Below, in pieces: positions 1-7,948 of a stretch of DNA of 30,394 nucleotides. A program made the position numbers and the translations under genes. The stretch comes from an uncultured Rikenellaceae bacterium. Its GTDB lineage: Bacteria > Bacteroidota > Bacteroidia > Bacteroidales > Rikenellaceae. Every line of letters starts with the position of its first letter. Positions within the stretch are counted from its first letter, which is position 1. Location: assembly GCA_910588925.1 (NCBI GenBank), contig CAJURV010000016.1:1-30394 (forward strand). Direction: 5' to 3'. Below the pieces are notes generated by a model. That model had not been told where the DNA came from. It ran no database searches and was given only the letters and a program-made list of their open reading frames with translations.

Positions 1-770
1 AACGGGATCGGCGATTTTTGTGGCTAAAAAGCGACGGAAGCAGCCCCGCGTTAACTAACCCCCGCGCGCACAAACCGACAATTCATGCGTTCAGAGACCG
101 CGTACTTCCTAAACTCCACGAAAACTTCCTCCCCGTACACACTGACCTATAAAATCCCTAACGCGTCCCCGAAGGGGATGCACCCGCACGAGCAATACAA
201 AAACGTACCCAACAAAAACAAACGGGACTAAAGCGGAAATACAATAAACTTCCAACTATACTAAACACAACAACAAAAGACAAGGCACAGGAACGCCGCC
301 CAACAACGACTGACCAAAACGCCGCAAGGCGTATTACAATAAAAAAGCCACAAGCGAAACTAGTGGCATAAAATCGAACGAGCAGACAAAAATACGCCGT
401 AAGGCGTACCCCTGCACAGGCAAAAGCCCGAGCGAAGCGAGGACAATCAAAAACAATTCCGCCGTTAAATCCCGAGGCACGAGGGATGAGCGGGCCGCAT
501 CTCGCGGTGGGCAGAAATTTACCCCAACGGAGGCCCGCTTACACGGTTGGTTATTTTATAGTATTTATTGCTTATTACATATTCAGTTACTTTCTCTGCC
601 CGCCTCGAGGCGCGGTCCCCCGCAGGCTCCGGCCCTTGTGAATAGCTCCAACCACACGCAAACAATCCACCTCACGCAAAAAAGACCTTTTCATAAGGAA
701 TCCCTGTCTATGGTCCGATCGGAGCGAGGGCCGCCATCCGGGAGAAAAGTTAAGCTAATGCGCATACCGT
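1..770 (-). repeat. Long mosaic non-coding repeat, copy A (cut by window edge)
   Basis: This gene-free stretch is one copy of a dispersed repeat that recurs at 15998-16809, 23008-23776 and 29839-30394. I take the forward orientation from copies C and D, so copy A reads on the minus strand, starting just after the fhs terminator. Positions 10-720 align almost throughout with 16118-16806. It carries the family's short hairpins, such as ACGCC-GCAA-GGCGT and GCGTCCCC-GAA-GGGGATGC. Open frames are short and not shared between copies, so I read it as non-coding. It continues beyond base 1. Confidence 0.85.
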
Positions 771-851
771 CAAGCCAAAGCGAACCCGAATCGACTCGCC
801 AACCACAAAACACTCCTCACAAACCCAGCAAAACGGAGACCCAGTTTAATA

Positions 852-878
852 TAATAAAAAAGGGGGCCGACGCCCCCT
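852..878 (-). terminator. Intrinsic terminator of fhs
   Basis: On the minus strand GGGGGC and GCCCCC pair around a GUCG loop and are followed by six Ts, about 10 bp after the fhs stop codon. Confidence 0.9.
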
Positions 879-888
879 GATTCCCATC

Positions 889-2559
889 CTAAGAGAGTCC
901 TACAATCTCCCCGTTCTCGTCTATATCTATCATCTCCGCGGCCGGCACCTCGGGCAACCCGGGCATCCTCATCATCTCGCCGGCTATAGGTATTATAAAC
1001 CCGGCACCCGCAGCCAACTCCACCTCGCGTATCTTCATGACGAACCCCGTAGGACGCCCGAGCAACTTAGGATCGTCGGACAACGACTTCTGCGTCTTAG
1101 CGATACAAATAGGCAACTTATCGTGCCCCAACGAATAAATACGCTTTATGTCGGCCTCCGCACGACCGGTGTACTCCACGGCCGCGGCTCCGTATATCTC
1201 GCGCGCGATCTTCTCTATCTTCTCCTTCACGGGCAGGTTGCAACCGTATAGCTTGATGCACTCCGAGGGGTTGTTCTTTATGGCCGCCACAACCTTTTCG
1301 GCCAAGTCAATGCCGCCCTCGCCGCCTTTGGCCCACACTTCGCAAAGCGAGATGGGTACACCTTCCGACTGACAGAAACGGGTTATCTCGTCGATCTCCT
1401 CCTGCGAGTCGGCGTTGAAACGGTTGATAGCCACTATGGGGTTGGCGTCGAAACGGCGTATGTTCTCGATGTGCTTGGCGAGATTGACCATACCGCGTTT
1501 CAAAGCCTCCACGTCGGGCTGCGACAGCTCCGAGAGAGGTTTGCCTCCGTGATATTTCAGCGCCTTGATAGTAGCCACCAAAACCACCGCCTTGGGATAG
1601 ACGCCCATACGACGGCACTTGATGTCGATGAACTTCTCTCCACCGAGATCGAAGCCGAAACCGGCCTCCGTAACGGCATATTCCGATAGACTCATAGCCA
1701 TTTTGGTAGCGACTATGGTGTTCGTGCCCTGCGCTATGTTGGCGAACGGACCGCCGTGTATTATGGCCGGAGTGTGTTCGATGGTCTGCACAAGATTAGG
1801 CTTGATAGCCTCCTTCAAAATGACAGCCATAGCCCCCTCCGCCTTGAGGTCCCGGGCATATACCGGCTTACGGTCGAATGTGTAACCCACGAATATGTTA
1901 CCCAAACGCTCCTTCAGCTCCTTCATGCTCTCGCTCATGCAGAGGATCGCCATAACCTCGGAAGCGGCGGTTATGTCGAAGCCTGTCTCGCGGGGACGAC
2001 CTCCGGTAGCACCGCCCAAACCCACTATGATATTACGTAAAGCACGGTCGTTCATGTCTATGACGCGCTTCCATACCACAGTGCGAGGATCAATACCCAG
2101 ATTATTGTTCTTGTTCTGTATGTTATTGTCGATCATAGCCGAAAGCAGATTGTGAGCTTTCGACACGGCATCGAAATCGCCTGTGAAATTGAGGTTGATA
2201 TCCTCCATGGGCAACACCTGCGAGTAACCGCCGCCGGCAGCCCCGCCTTTAATACCGAACACAGGACCCAGAGAGGGCTCGCGCAACGCCACCACCGACC
2301 TGTAACCCAGCCGGCACAACGCCTGACTCAAGCCTATGGACACGGTGGTCTTACCTTCACCGGCAGGAGTGGGCGATATGGCCGACACCAATATCAGGTT
2401 GCTGTGCCCTATCTTATTGGCATCTATGAGCGAGAGCGGCAACTTGGCCTTATAACGGCCGTAACTTTCGAGGGTTTCGGCGCCTATGCCCAAACGCGAG
2501 GCTATCTCTACGATGGGCTCCAGCTCCACGGAGTGAGCGATGCGAAGATCTTCGTTCAT
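889..2559 (-). CDS. fhs: Formate--tetrahydrofolate ligase
   Basis: Makes 10-formyl-tetrahydrofolate from formate, tetrahydrofolate and ATP in the cytoplasm, feeding purine and formyl-Met synthesis. The 556-residue product has the normal family length. It shows the nucleotide-binding loop TPAGEGKTT near residue 64, family signature 1 (GIKGGAAGGGY, then MEDINLNFTGD) and family signature 2 (VATIKALKYHGG). I start at the ATG at 2559 (MNEDLRIAHSV). A GTG two codons upstream (2565) is in frame but less likely. A -7 element TATTTTTG lies at 2648-2655, giving a leader of about 80 nt. It is transcribed alone and ends at a strong terminator. The function is secure; only the exact start is open. Confidence 0.97.
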   Translation of the reverse strand: MNEDLRIAHSVELEPIVEIASRLGIGAETLESYGRYKAKLPLSLIDANKIGHSNLILVSAISPTPAGEGKTTVSIGLSQALCRLGYRSVVALREPSLGPVFGIKGGAAGGGYSQVLPMEDINLNFTGDFDAVSKAHNLLSAMIDNNIQNKNNNLGIDPRTVVWKRVIDMNDRALRNIIVGLGGATGGRPRETGFDITAASEVMAILCMSESMKELKERLGNIFVGYTFDRKPVYARDLKAEGAMAVILKEAIKPNLVQTIEHTPAIIHGGPFANIAQGTNTIVATKMAMSLSEYAVTEAGFGFDLGGEKFIDIKCRRMGVYPKAVVLVATIKALKYHGGKPLSELSQPDVEALKRGMVNLAKHIENIRRFDANPIVAINRFNADSQEEIDEITRFCQSEGVPISLCEVWAKGGEGGIDLAEKVVAAIKNNPSECIKLYGCNLPVKEKIEKIAREIYGAAAVEYTGRAEADIKRIYSLGHDKLPICIAKTQKSLSDDPKLLGRPTGFVMKIREVELAAGAGFIIPIAGEMMRMPGLPEVPAAEMIDIDENGEIVGLS

Positions 2560-2647
2560 TATCACGATATTTTTGGTTTTACTATAACGGGTATAACTGT
2601 TACGCTTCCGAACGCATTATCGGAAAGGGTATTTTTAGCCCCACGCA

Positions 2648-2655
2648 CAAAAATA
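2648..2655 (-). promoter_or_regulatory. Promoter -7 element of fhs
   Basis: TATTTTTG on the minus strand fits the Bacteroidota consensus TAnnTTTG. I see no good -33 element at the usual spacing. Confidence 0.5.
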
Positions 2656-2682
2656 GTGCCGACTCCGGCTCCCGACAGCGTA

Positions 2683-4152
2683 TTAAAGGGCGTCTATCAG
2701 CGCGTCGGCGAGACGCTCGGCAATGAATGCGGCGCCACGAGGCGACACGTGGGTGTAATCTTTGGAAGCCCAACGTTTGGCAACGAAGCCGACCATGCTG
2801 TCGTCGCCACCCATGGCCGTAAAGGTGTCCCAATAGGCAACGCCCGCATTACGCGCTATGGCCCTCTGATGCCTTATCATGGCCTTTACCTCGGGCATCG
2901 TACGGTAAACGCCGTCCTGATTGCTGCTGCGGTCGCTCAACCCCATCACAATGACGGATGCGCCCGGATAACAAGCCTTGACATTGGCCACGATGGCGCT
3001 CATCTGCTCCTCGAAAGAGGTATAACGCATAGTGCCGCGAGTAACCACGTTCAAACCGTACTCTATTATTATAAGGTCGTACGGATGAAGGGCATCGAAA
3101 CGGGTATTGGTTTGGCTACGCAATTTCGACATCTGAAGACCGGAGGTGCCGCGGTCGCCGAAATTATCCACCTGCACCCCGCGACTACCGCCGAGCGAAG
3201 CGCCGTAGGCATAGAATCCGCCGACACGCTTGAAGTTGAACTTTACTTTGGAGACGGGGACATCGGAGGCTATGGTGATCTTCTGAATGCCGTCGTCGGC
3301 AGGCGGCGTGAACACCAGCTCCGTAGTATCGTTGACGGTGGCGAGTATCTCGGTGTTCTCTTTGTTGACGAAGAAGAAGTCCACCAAACGCACGTTTTTG
3401 AGGTGGCGTTTGAAGTCTGTGACACGGTATGTGACCGTTGCATTGTCGTCATTGGGGGTATATACGTATCCCGATATGGTGAACCGGCCGTCGATATCGG
3501 CCCCGTTGCGCTTTCTCACGGAGTGGGTCTTCCATCCCGAATAGGTGTGGGCTACGGTCTGGCGCAATTTTGATACTATGGATGTGATGGGAACGAAACC
3601 CACGCCCGAACCGCCCATACGGCTCTGCAACGATTCACGCAGATCGCCGGTCATAAGGTCGCCCTCTATGAACGAATCGCCCATGACTCCTATACGCACC
3701 ACCCTGCCGTCGCGTTGCGACATGGCCGCACGGAAGGCATCCAAAGCCGATCCGTCCGGAGAGTAATCCTCTATGGGGACTATTCCATCACGTACACGGG
3801 CCGTTGCCGCAGTGTCAGCCGCACCTTCGGAAGACACTGACGATATGAGCGTATCGCGCACTACCGACTTACGTTCTGTCGGCAACGTATCGGCCGCTCT
3901 CTCCGGAACCTTGACGGAAACTTTCGGAGACGGCTCATGCGATGGCTCCGCAGAGGCCAGCAATAACTCCGGCTCTACTTCGGTAGCGTTCAAGGTATCG
4001 CGAGTTACCACGTCGGACACTATATCGGCACGTCTAAGCTCCGCACCCAACAACCCGAAAGAGGGCACGACGCGTATAGCCATAAGCACGGCTATCACCA
4101 TTAAGGCGATCAATGTAGTATGAAATATATAGTTACGGTTACCTCTGTACAT
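2683..4152 (-). CDS. Membrane-anchored SGNH/GDSL-family hydrolase or esterase
   Basis: A 489-residue protein with one N-terminal membrane segment (about residues 10-30) and a low-complexity linker rich in Ser, Pro and Glu to about residue 125. An SGNH-type catalytic domain follows. Block I is GVMGDSFIEGD, with the nucleophile Ser160. The block III equivalent is IEYGLNV (Asn368), and block V is DYTHVSPRG (Asp465 and His468). Between blocks I and II, residues about 200-320 form a beta-rich insertion that may be a carbohydrate-binding or jelly-roll module. Such proteins commonly act as carbohydrate esterases or O-acyltransferase partners in the periplasm. No MBOAT acyltransferase is adjacent, so the substrate is unknown. 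Its promoter (4367-4374) is divergent from that of deoC, and the roughly 200-nt leader contains a 68-bp hairpin repeat. Confidence 0.8.
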   Translation of the reverse strand: MYRGNRNYIFHTTLIALMVIAVLMAIRVVPSFGLLGAELRRADIVSDVVTRDTLNATEVEPELLLASAEPSHEPSPKVSVKVPERAADTLPTERKSVVRDTLISSVSSEGAADTAATARVRDGIVPIEDYSPDGSALDAFRAAMSQRDGRVVRIGVMGDSFIEGDLMTGDLRESLQSRMGGSGVGFVPITSIVSKLRQTVAHTYSGWKTHSVRKRNGADIDGRFTISGYVYTPNDDNATVTYRVTDFKRHLKNVRLVDFFFVNKENTEILATVNDTTELVFTPPADDGIQKITIASDVPVSKVKFNFKRVGGFYAYGASLGGSRGVQVDNFGDRGTSGLQMSKLRSQTNTRFDALHPYDLIIIEYGLNVVTRGTMRYTSFEEQMSAIVANVKACYPGASVIVMGLSDRSSNQDGVYRTMPEVKAMIRHQRAIARNAGVAYWDTFTAMGGDDSMVGFVAKRWASKDYTHVSPRGAAFIAERLADALIDAL

Positions 4153-4195
4153 CGGATTCGGTGTTTTCAGCGGATATATGCGGCTTCATATAATT

Positions 4196-4263
4196 GAACG
4201 TTTTCGATAAGCCGGGGCAATGAAACTAAGTTTCGATTGCCGAGGCGAGAAAACGTCTGCATC
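4196..4263 (+). repeat. 68-bp hairpin repeat R1
   Basis: Near-identical in inverted orientation to 5341-5409, and clearly related to 5893-5960. The centre is an imperfect palindrome: GCAATGAAAC, TAA, GTTTCGATTGC. It lies in the leader of the SGNH hydrolase transcript, reading antisense to it. Confidence 0.9.
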
Positions 4264-4366
4264 CAACCTAACAGCAAGCAATAACAGGCATATTCAGTAT
4301 CGCAGAGGCGAGGCTCCCGAAAACGGATACGACATACTCCGCCGCGTCGGATTCAATTATATCTTG

Positions 4367-4374
4367 CAAAGATA
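4367..4374 (-). promoter_or_regulatory. Promoter -7 element of the SGNH hydrolase
   Basis: TATCTTTG on the minus strand matches TAnnTTTG. It is back to back with the deoC promoter about 35 bp away, so the two genes share a divergent control region. Confidence 0.6.
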
Positions 4375-4405
4375 GTTCGATTTTTTCTCGAAAAGAAAAA
4401 TTTAT

Positions 4406-4413
4406 TACTTTTG
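4406..4413 (+). promoter_or_regulatory. Promoter -7 element of deoC
   Basis: TACTTTTG matches TAnnTTTG, with a T-rich -33 region (TTTT at 4383-4386) 19 bp upstream. The predicted leader to the deoC ATG is about 85 nt. Confidence 0.6.
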
Positions 4414-4505
4414 TTTCTATATACCGAACCGGCCGTTTTTCGTAGGTTCGGACCACTTACGGTCCGACCGGCCGCACCGGTCCGTCAAATCATAAACCGA
4501 CTGTT

Positions 4506-5342
4506 ATGCCCTGTTTGGTAAGACATATAACCGCAGAAGAGGTAGCCGCCATCATAAAAACCGCCAGTGAACGCATACCTGCCATGCGTACCGGTGAGAC
4601 CATGCGCAGATTGGTGACGCTGATAGACCACACCACCCTGTCGATCACCGATTCCGACGAGAGCGTCCGCGAGTTCACCCGCTCCATGCTGGAGGCGTGT
4701 CGCCATATAGGAACGATGCCGGCGTCGATATGCGTATCGCCCATATTCGTGGAGAGCGTAGGCGTAGAGCTGGAGGAGGAACCAGTGGCTATATGTTCCG
4801 TAGCGGGAGGCTTCCCCACGGGACAGACATTCCCCGAGGTCAAAATGCTCGAATGCGCCATGGCTATGGAGAACGGCGCCGACGAACTCGACATGGTAAT
4901 CGACTTAGGCGCCCTCAGGGAGGGACGTTACGACGAAGCCGCAAGCGAGATAAGACTGATAAAAGAGGAGGCCGGAGACGACATTGCACTAAAGGCTATA
5001 GTAGAGACCGGAGCACAGGAAGATCTCGACGACATATACACGGCCGCAATAGTAGCCTTGGAGGGAGGAGCCGATTTCGTCAAAAGCTCCACCGGCAAGA
5101 ATTGCCCCGGCGCAACACCGGAAGCTGCCGTGGCTCTTTGTATGGCTGTGGCGGACTATACGAACCTTTGCCAAACGGAAGCCGGAGTAAAAGTGGCCGG
5201 AGGCGTATCGTCGATAGACGACGCACTGCTCTATATAGCCATAGCGGAGACGGTATTCGGAAAGGCCGTAGATCCGGATCTGTTCAGAATAGGGTCGAGT
5301 TCGTTGCTTAACTCCATAATCGAAGAGATGGGTTCGCTTTGA
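4506..5342 (+). CDS. deoC: Deoxyribose-phosphate aldolase
   Basis: Cleaves 2-deoxyribose 5-phosphate to glyceraldehyde 3-phosphate and acetaldehyde in deoxynucleoside catabolism. It is a cytoplasmic class I (Schiff-base) aldolase of 278 residues, slightly longer than the E. coli enzyme. The Schiff-base lysine is Lys193 in FVKSSTGK, the second active-site lysine is Lys229 in GVKVAGGV, and the conserved aspartate is in ELDMVIDLG (Asp129). No other deo gene is adjacent. The stop codon overlaps the first bases of repeat R2, and an inverted copy (R1) lies upstream, so the gene sits between inverted repeats. No separate terminator is visible. R2 may serve as its 3' hairpin. Confidence 0.96.
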   Translation: MPCLVRHITAEEVAAIIKTASERIPAMRTGETMRRLVTLIDHTTLSITDSDESVREFTRSMLEACRHIGTMPASICVSPIFVESVGVELEEEPVAICSVAGGFPTGQTFPEVKMLECAMAMENGADELDMVIDLGALREGRYDEAASEIRLIKEEAGDDIALKAIVETGAQEDLDDIYTAAIVALEGGADFVKSSTGKNCPGATPEAAVALCMAVADYTNLCQTEAGVKVAGGVSSIDDALLYIAIAETVFGKAVDPDLFRIGSSSLLNSIIEEMGSL

Positions 5343-5409
5343 TGCAGACGTTTTTTCGCCTCGGCAATCGAAACTTAGTTTCATTGCGTTCGGCTTATCG
5401 AAAACGTTC
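5341..5409 (-). repeat. 69-bp hairpin repeat R2, inverted copy after deoC
   Basis: Its reverse complement matches R1 (4196-4263) at about 64 of 69 positions. The element begins within the deoC stop codon, so it forms the immediate 3' untranslated region of deoC. A partial further copy of its ATAAGCCGAGCGC edge is seen near 5467. Confidence 0.9.
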
Positions 5410-5544
5410 TTTTTAACCGGGCACTGCTCCGTCCGCGGGAGAGCCGGCAGCACACCGAATGTTTTGGATAAGCCGAGCGCGCCCCCGACACCATGATGTT
5501 GACACCGGGCGAGATACCGCATTGAGTAAACCATGTACGAAACA

Positions 5545-5580
5545 AAAAAGATCGCTATCCGAAACGATAGCGATCTTTTT
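5545..5580 (-). terminator. Terminator of tRNA-Val
   Basis: A perfect 15-bp inverted repeat (AAAAAGATCGCTATC) with a 6-nt centre gives a minus-strand hairpin running into a T tract just after the tRNA. The A/T arms would also let it work on the plus strand. Confidence 0.85.
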
Positions 5581-5583
5581 CTG

Positions 5584-5658
5584 TGGGAGCAGAGGGAGTC
5601 GAACCCCCGACCCTCTGCTTGTAAGGCAGATGCTCTAAACCAACTGAGCTATGCTCCC
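5584..5658 (-). tRNA. tRNA-Val (anticodon UAC)
   Basis: Read on the minus strand it folds as a standard cloverleaf: acceptor GGGAGCA with TGCTCCC, D-arm GCTC..GAGC, anticodon stem TCTGC/GCAGA with loop CTTACAA, and T-arm with GGTTCGA. Anticodon UAC reads GUA and related valine codons. The 3' CCA is not encoded (discriminator A is followed by CAG). It has its own promoter and terminator. Confidence 0.97.
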
Positions 5659-5672
5659 TTCCTATTGCGAGA

Positions 5673-5704
5673 CAAAAGTACGACAAAAAAACATACGCTC
5701 CAAA
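5673..5704 (-). promoter_or_regulatory. Promoter of tRNA-Val
   Basis: On the minus strand TTTG (5701-5704), a 20-bp spacer and TACTTTTG (5673-5680) match the full Bacteroidota promoter consensus, ending 15 bp before the tRNA. Confidence 0.85.
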
Positions 5705-5871
5705 TTTTGAAGCTAAAATTTTATTCAAATCATAAATCCGCATCTCGACAACGTGACTATAGACGTTATCATCCGACTATCCGAATCTCGTATATCGTAG
5801 CGGCTCCATAAATTTTGTCGACAAAAACAGCAATTACGTCTACACTTAATATCGACAGACCGGAAAAATCA

Positions 5872-5879
5872 TATATTTG
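5872..5879 (+). promoter_or_regulatory. Promoter -7 element of the thioredoxin-family lipoprotein
   Basis: TATATTTG matches TAnnTTTG. Repeat R3 starts 14 bp downstream, so the roughly 170-nt leader would carry R3. Confidence 0.65.
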
Positions 5880-5892
5880 CATAAAATAACCT

Positions 5893-5960
5893 GATGTTTT
5901 CGATAAGCCGAGCGCAATGAAACGAAGTATCAATTGCGTAGGAGAGAGAAGGTCTGCATC
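5893..5960 (+). repeat. 68-bp hairpin repeat R3
   Basis: Same family as R1, more diverged in the right half (AAGTATCAATTGC in place of AAGTTTCGATTGC), ending in the same GTCTGCATC. It lies between the promoter and start codon of the downstream lipoprotein gene. Confidence 0.85.
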
Positions 5961-6058
5961 AAAGCGAACCGTTTCGACAAGACGAACGGAACCTGTTTTG
6001 AGCTGTAGAGCGATGGGGACAACCTAATGAAGTCAAACAATTTAATCCATACTATAAT

Positions 6059-7069
6059 ATGAAACAGATCTTTACATTGACCGCCGCATTGTTCGCGCTC
6101 GTATCATGCACGTCGCGTCAGAGCGGTTACACCATCGACGGTACCGTAGCCGGTGTAGACGGCAAGGTATATCTTACCGTTTACGAGGGCAAGATGCCTC
6201 ACATCATCGACTCTACTACTGTAGAAGATGGCAAATTCACATTCGAGGGAGTTCTCGAAATGCCCATGCTCGCATCTGTCGACGTAGCCGACGGAAACGT
6301 CTCTCTCGGACAATTCTTCCTCGAGAACAGTCCCATAGCCATAAGCGGCGACATAGCGGACAAACGCAACATAGCTGTGGTAGGCTCGCAGACCAACGAC
6401 CTTTACAACAACAGCTATATGCCCATACGCGGTTCTCGCGACTCATCCGTACTTTTCGTACAGAACAACCCTAACTCCATAGCTGCCGCATACGTACTCT
6501 TCCGCCACCTCTCTTACCAGCTATCTTGGCAGGAGCTCGAAGAGATGGCTGCAGCCATGAGTCCCGACGTACAGAACTCCGTATATATCAAGATTCTCGG
6601 TGACCGCATCGCCTCTCTGAAACGTTCGGACGTAGGTCAGAAATTCATGGAGATAGCACTCCCCGACACCGCCGGCAACGTAGTCAAACTCTCGGACATA
6701 GTAGCAGGCAACAAATACGTATTGCTCGACTTCTGGGCATCATGGTGCAACCCCTGCCGCATGGAGAACCCTCACGTGGTAGCCAACTACAACAAATACA
6801 AAGATCTCGGCTTCACAGTATACGGCGTATCGCTCGACCGTCCCGACGGCATGGAGCGCTGGAAAGAAGCCATACGCAAAGACGGCCTTAACTGGACCAA
6901 CGTCAGCGACCTCAAATTCTGGGAATGCGAACCCGCAGTCCTATACGGCGTAGGCTCAATCCCCTCCAACTTCCTGATAGCACAGGACGGCACAATCATA
7001 GCCAAAAACCTCCGTGGCGAAGCCCTCGGCAAAAAACTCGAAGAGCTTCTCGTAATTAAGGGCGAATAA
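6059..7069 (+). CDS. Thioredoxin-family (TlpA/ResA-like) lipoprotein with DUF4369-type N-terminal domain
   Basis: A 336-residue exported lipoprotein. The signal peptide ends in a lipobox (LVSC, lipidated Cys17). Residues 23-100 look like the DUF4369 beta-rich domain common in Bacteroidota. Residues about 195-330 form a thioredoxin fold with active site FWASWCNPCR (Cys230 and Cys233) and the cis-proline in GSIPSNF (Pro302). Family members act as periplasmic thiol-disulfide reductants, for example in cytochrome c maturation or protein repair. The actual partner here is not evident because no ccm or dsb gene is adjacent. It is transcribed alone, with a promoter at 5872 and a strong terminator at 7081. 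The leader carries repeat R3. Confidence 0.88.
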   Translation: MKQIFTLTAALFALVSCTSRQSGYTIDGTVAGVDGKVYLTVYEGKMPHIIDSTTVEDGKFTFEGVLEMPMLASVDVADGNVSLGQFFLENSPIAISGDIADKRNIAVVGSQTNDLYNNSYMPIRGSRDSSVLFVQNNPNSIAAAYVLFRHLSYQLSWQELEEMAAAMSPDVQNSVYIKILGDRIASLKRSDVGQKFMEIALPDTAGNVVKLSDIVAGNKYVLLDFWASWCNPCRMENPHVVANYNKYKDLGFTVYGVSLDRPDGMERWKEAIRKDGLNWTNVSDLKFWECEPAVLYGVGSIPSNFLIAQDGTIIAKNLRGEALGKKLEELLVIKGE

Positions 7070-7080
7070 CGGTATTGCAT

Positions 7081-7118
7081 AAAAAGAGGCGATGTAGAGA
7101 TACATCGCCTCTTTTTTT
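7081..7118 (+). terminator. Terminator of the thioredoxin-family lipoprotein
   Basis: A perfect 16-bp stem (AAAAAGAGGCGATGTA and its complement) closed by a GAGA tetraloop and followed by a T tract, 11 bp after the stop codon. Confidence 0.95.
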
Positions 7119-7362
7119 ATAATATCATTCACTCTTAATTACTTATTGGACTCTTTTGAGAAGCCTGCCAGACAGGGACTCTCAGCCGGAGTTGCTTCGT
7201 CCCCCCGCAAACTCTACTCCTGTGTCCCCGGGCAAGATACAGCCCAAAGCACACCCGATAAGTAATCGAGTCTATCTCTTTCCAAAGGAAATCCAGCTAA
7301 TACACACACTGCCAACAAAAAATAAAACAGACTGAATCGAACTCACATTAAAAATAAAATCC
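7119..7362. other. Gene-free stretch before the ssrA promoter
   Basis: I see no open frame, RNA fold or family repeat that I can support in these roughly 240 bases. Confidence 0.5.
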
Positions 7363-7370
7363 TATCTTTG
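7363..7370 (+). promoter_or_regulatory. Promoter -7 element of ssrA
   Basis: TATCTTTG matches TAnnTTTG. It lies about 90 bp before the mature tmRNA, so the primary transcript has a leader that includes the R4 element. Confidence 0.65.
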
Positions 7371-7384
7371 TCGTTAGATATAGA

Positions 7385-7446
7385 CATTTTCGACAGGCCG
7401 AGACACTTCAATGAAACATCGACTCGTCAGACAGAGAAAATGTTTT
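7385..7446 (+). repeat. Degenerate hairpin repeat R4
   Basis: It keeps the left edge (TTTTCGACAGGCCGAG), the central CAATGAAAC and the AGAGAAAA right part of the R1-R3 family but is otherwise diverged. It starts 15 bp after the ssrA -7 element, nearly the same spacing as R3 from its promoter. Confidence 0.55.
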
Positions 7447-7461
7447 CTGAAAACGAACATC

Positions 7462-7862
7462 GGGGCTGACCGGTTTTGACAGCGGGCAGGGTCTTGATGT
7501 AAGCATGCAGAGCATTGTGTGGGCGCTCTTTAATATGAACACTCGAAAATTAATTGGCAATAATAGCTACAGACTCGCTGCGTAGTTTTACCGAGTAAAA
7601 CACCTTAATCGGGTGGCTCAAGGTCAGCCGTCCGACGAGTACTCTGCCGGAAGCTCCGCCTTACGGTTTTCGGCTTACAGAGTATCATTTCAGTCAGGCT
7701 GGTTATGGCGATGTCTCTAAGTCATGACGAGAAAACAGAGACTACGAGTTCGGGCGGTTCGTCCTTGACCTCTCCCGTTCTCCGACAATCCGATAAGGAC
7801 TAAGCATGTAGAAAGCGTCCGGGTTCCCCGTTTGGACGAGAGTTCGATTCTCTCCAGCTCCA
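7462..7862 (+). ncRNA. ssrA: Transfer-messenger RNA (tmRNA)
   Basis: Rescues stalled ribosomes by adding a degradation tag. The tRNA-like ends pair as GGGGCTG (7462-7468) with CAGCTCC (7855-7861). The T-arm GGACGAGAGTTCGATTCTC and the upstream element GTAAGCATG are typical of the family. The mRNA-like part reads GGC AAT AAT AGC TAC AGA CTC GCT GCG TAG (7556-7585), so the encoded tag is (A)GNNSYRLAA. The LAA ending is conserved. The Arg in place of the more usual Ala before LAA is uncommon. CCA is not encoded: discriminator A7862 is followed by CGG. The molecule is about 400 nt, normal for a one-piece tmRNA. Confidence 0.97.
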
Positions 7863-7865
7863 CGG

Positions 7866-7898
7866 AAAAAGCGCATGAGAATATCTCATGCGCTTTTT
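7866..7898 (+). terminator. Terminator of ssrA
   Basis: A perfect 15-bp inverted repeat (AAAAAGCGCATGAGA) around an ATA centre, ending in five Ts, starting 4 bp after the mature tmRNA. Confidence 0.95.
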
Positions 7899-7934
7899 AT
7901 ATTTTTACAGTAAAGCTGCAAACGATAAATTACC

Positions 7935-7942
7935 TATCTTTG
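7935..7942 (+). promoter_or_regulatory. Promoter -7 element of the structured leader and small lipoprotein
   Basis: TATCTTTG matches TAnnTTTG. It is the only consensus -7 element between the ssrA terminator and the lipoprotein gene at 8297, so transcription of that gene probably starts here, near 7949. Confidence 0.6.
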
Positions 7943-7948
7943 CGAAAG

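Noticed and set aside
638..880. An 80-codon plus-strand open frame before fhs
   Set aside because: It runs through repeat copy A and into the fhs terminator hairpin, with no promoter or family match.
2152..3573. A 473-codon open frame on the plus strand
   Set aside because: It lies antisense across fhs and the SGNH hydrolase, both with clear family motifs. Its translation has no recognisable domain and looks like a shadow frame.
5533..5811. A 92-codon open frame over tRNA-Val
   Set aside because: It is the antisense translation of the tRNA and its terminator.
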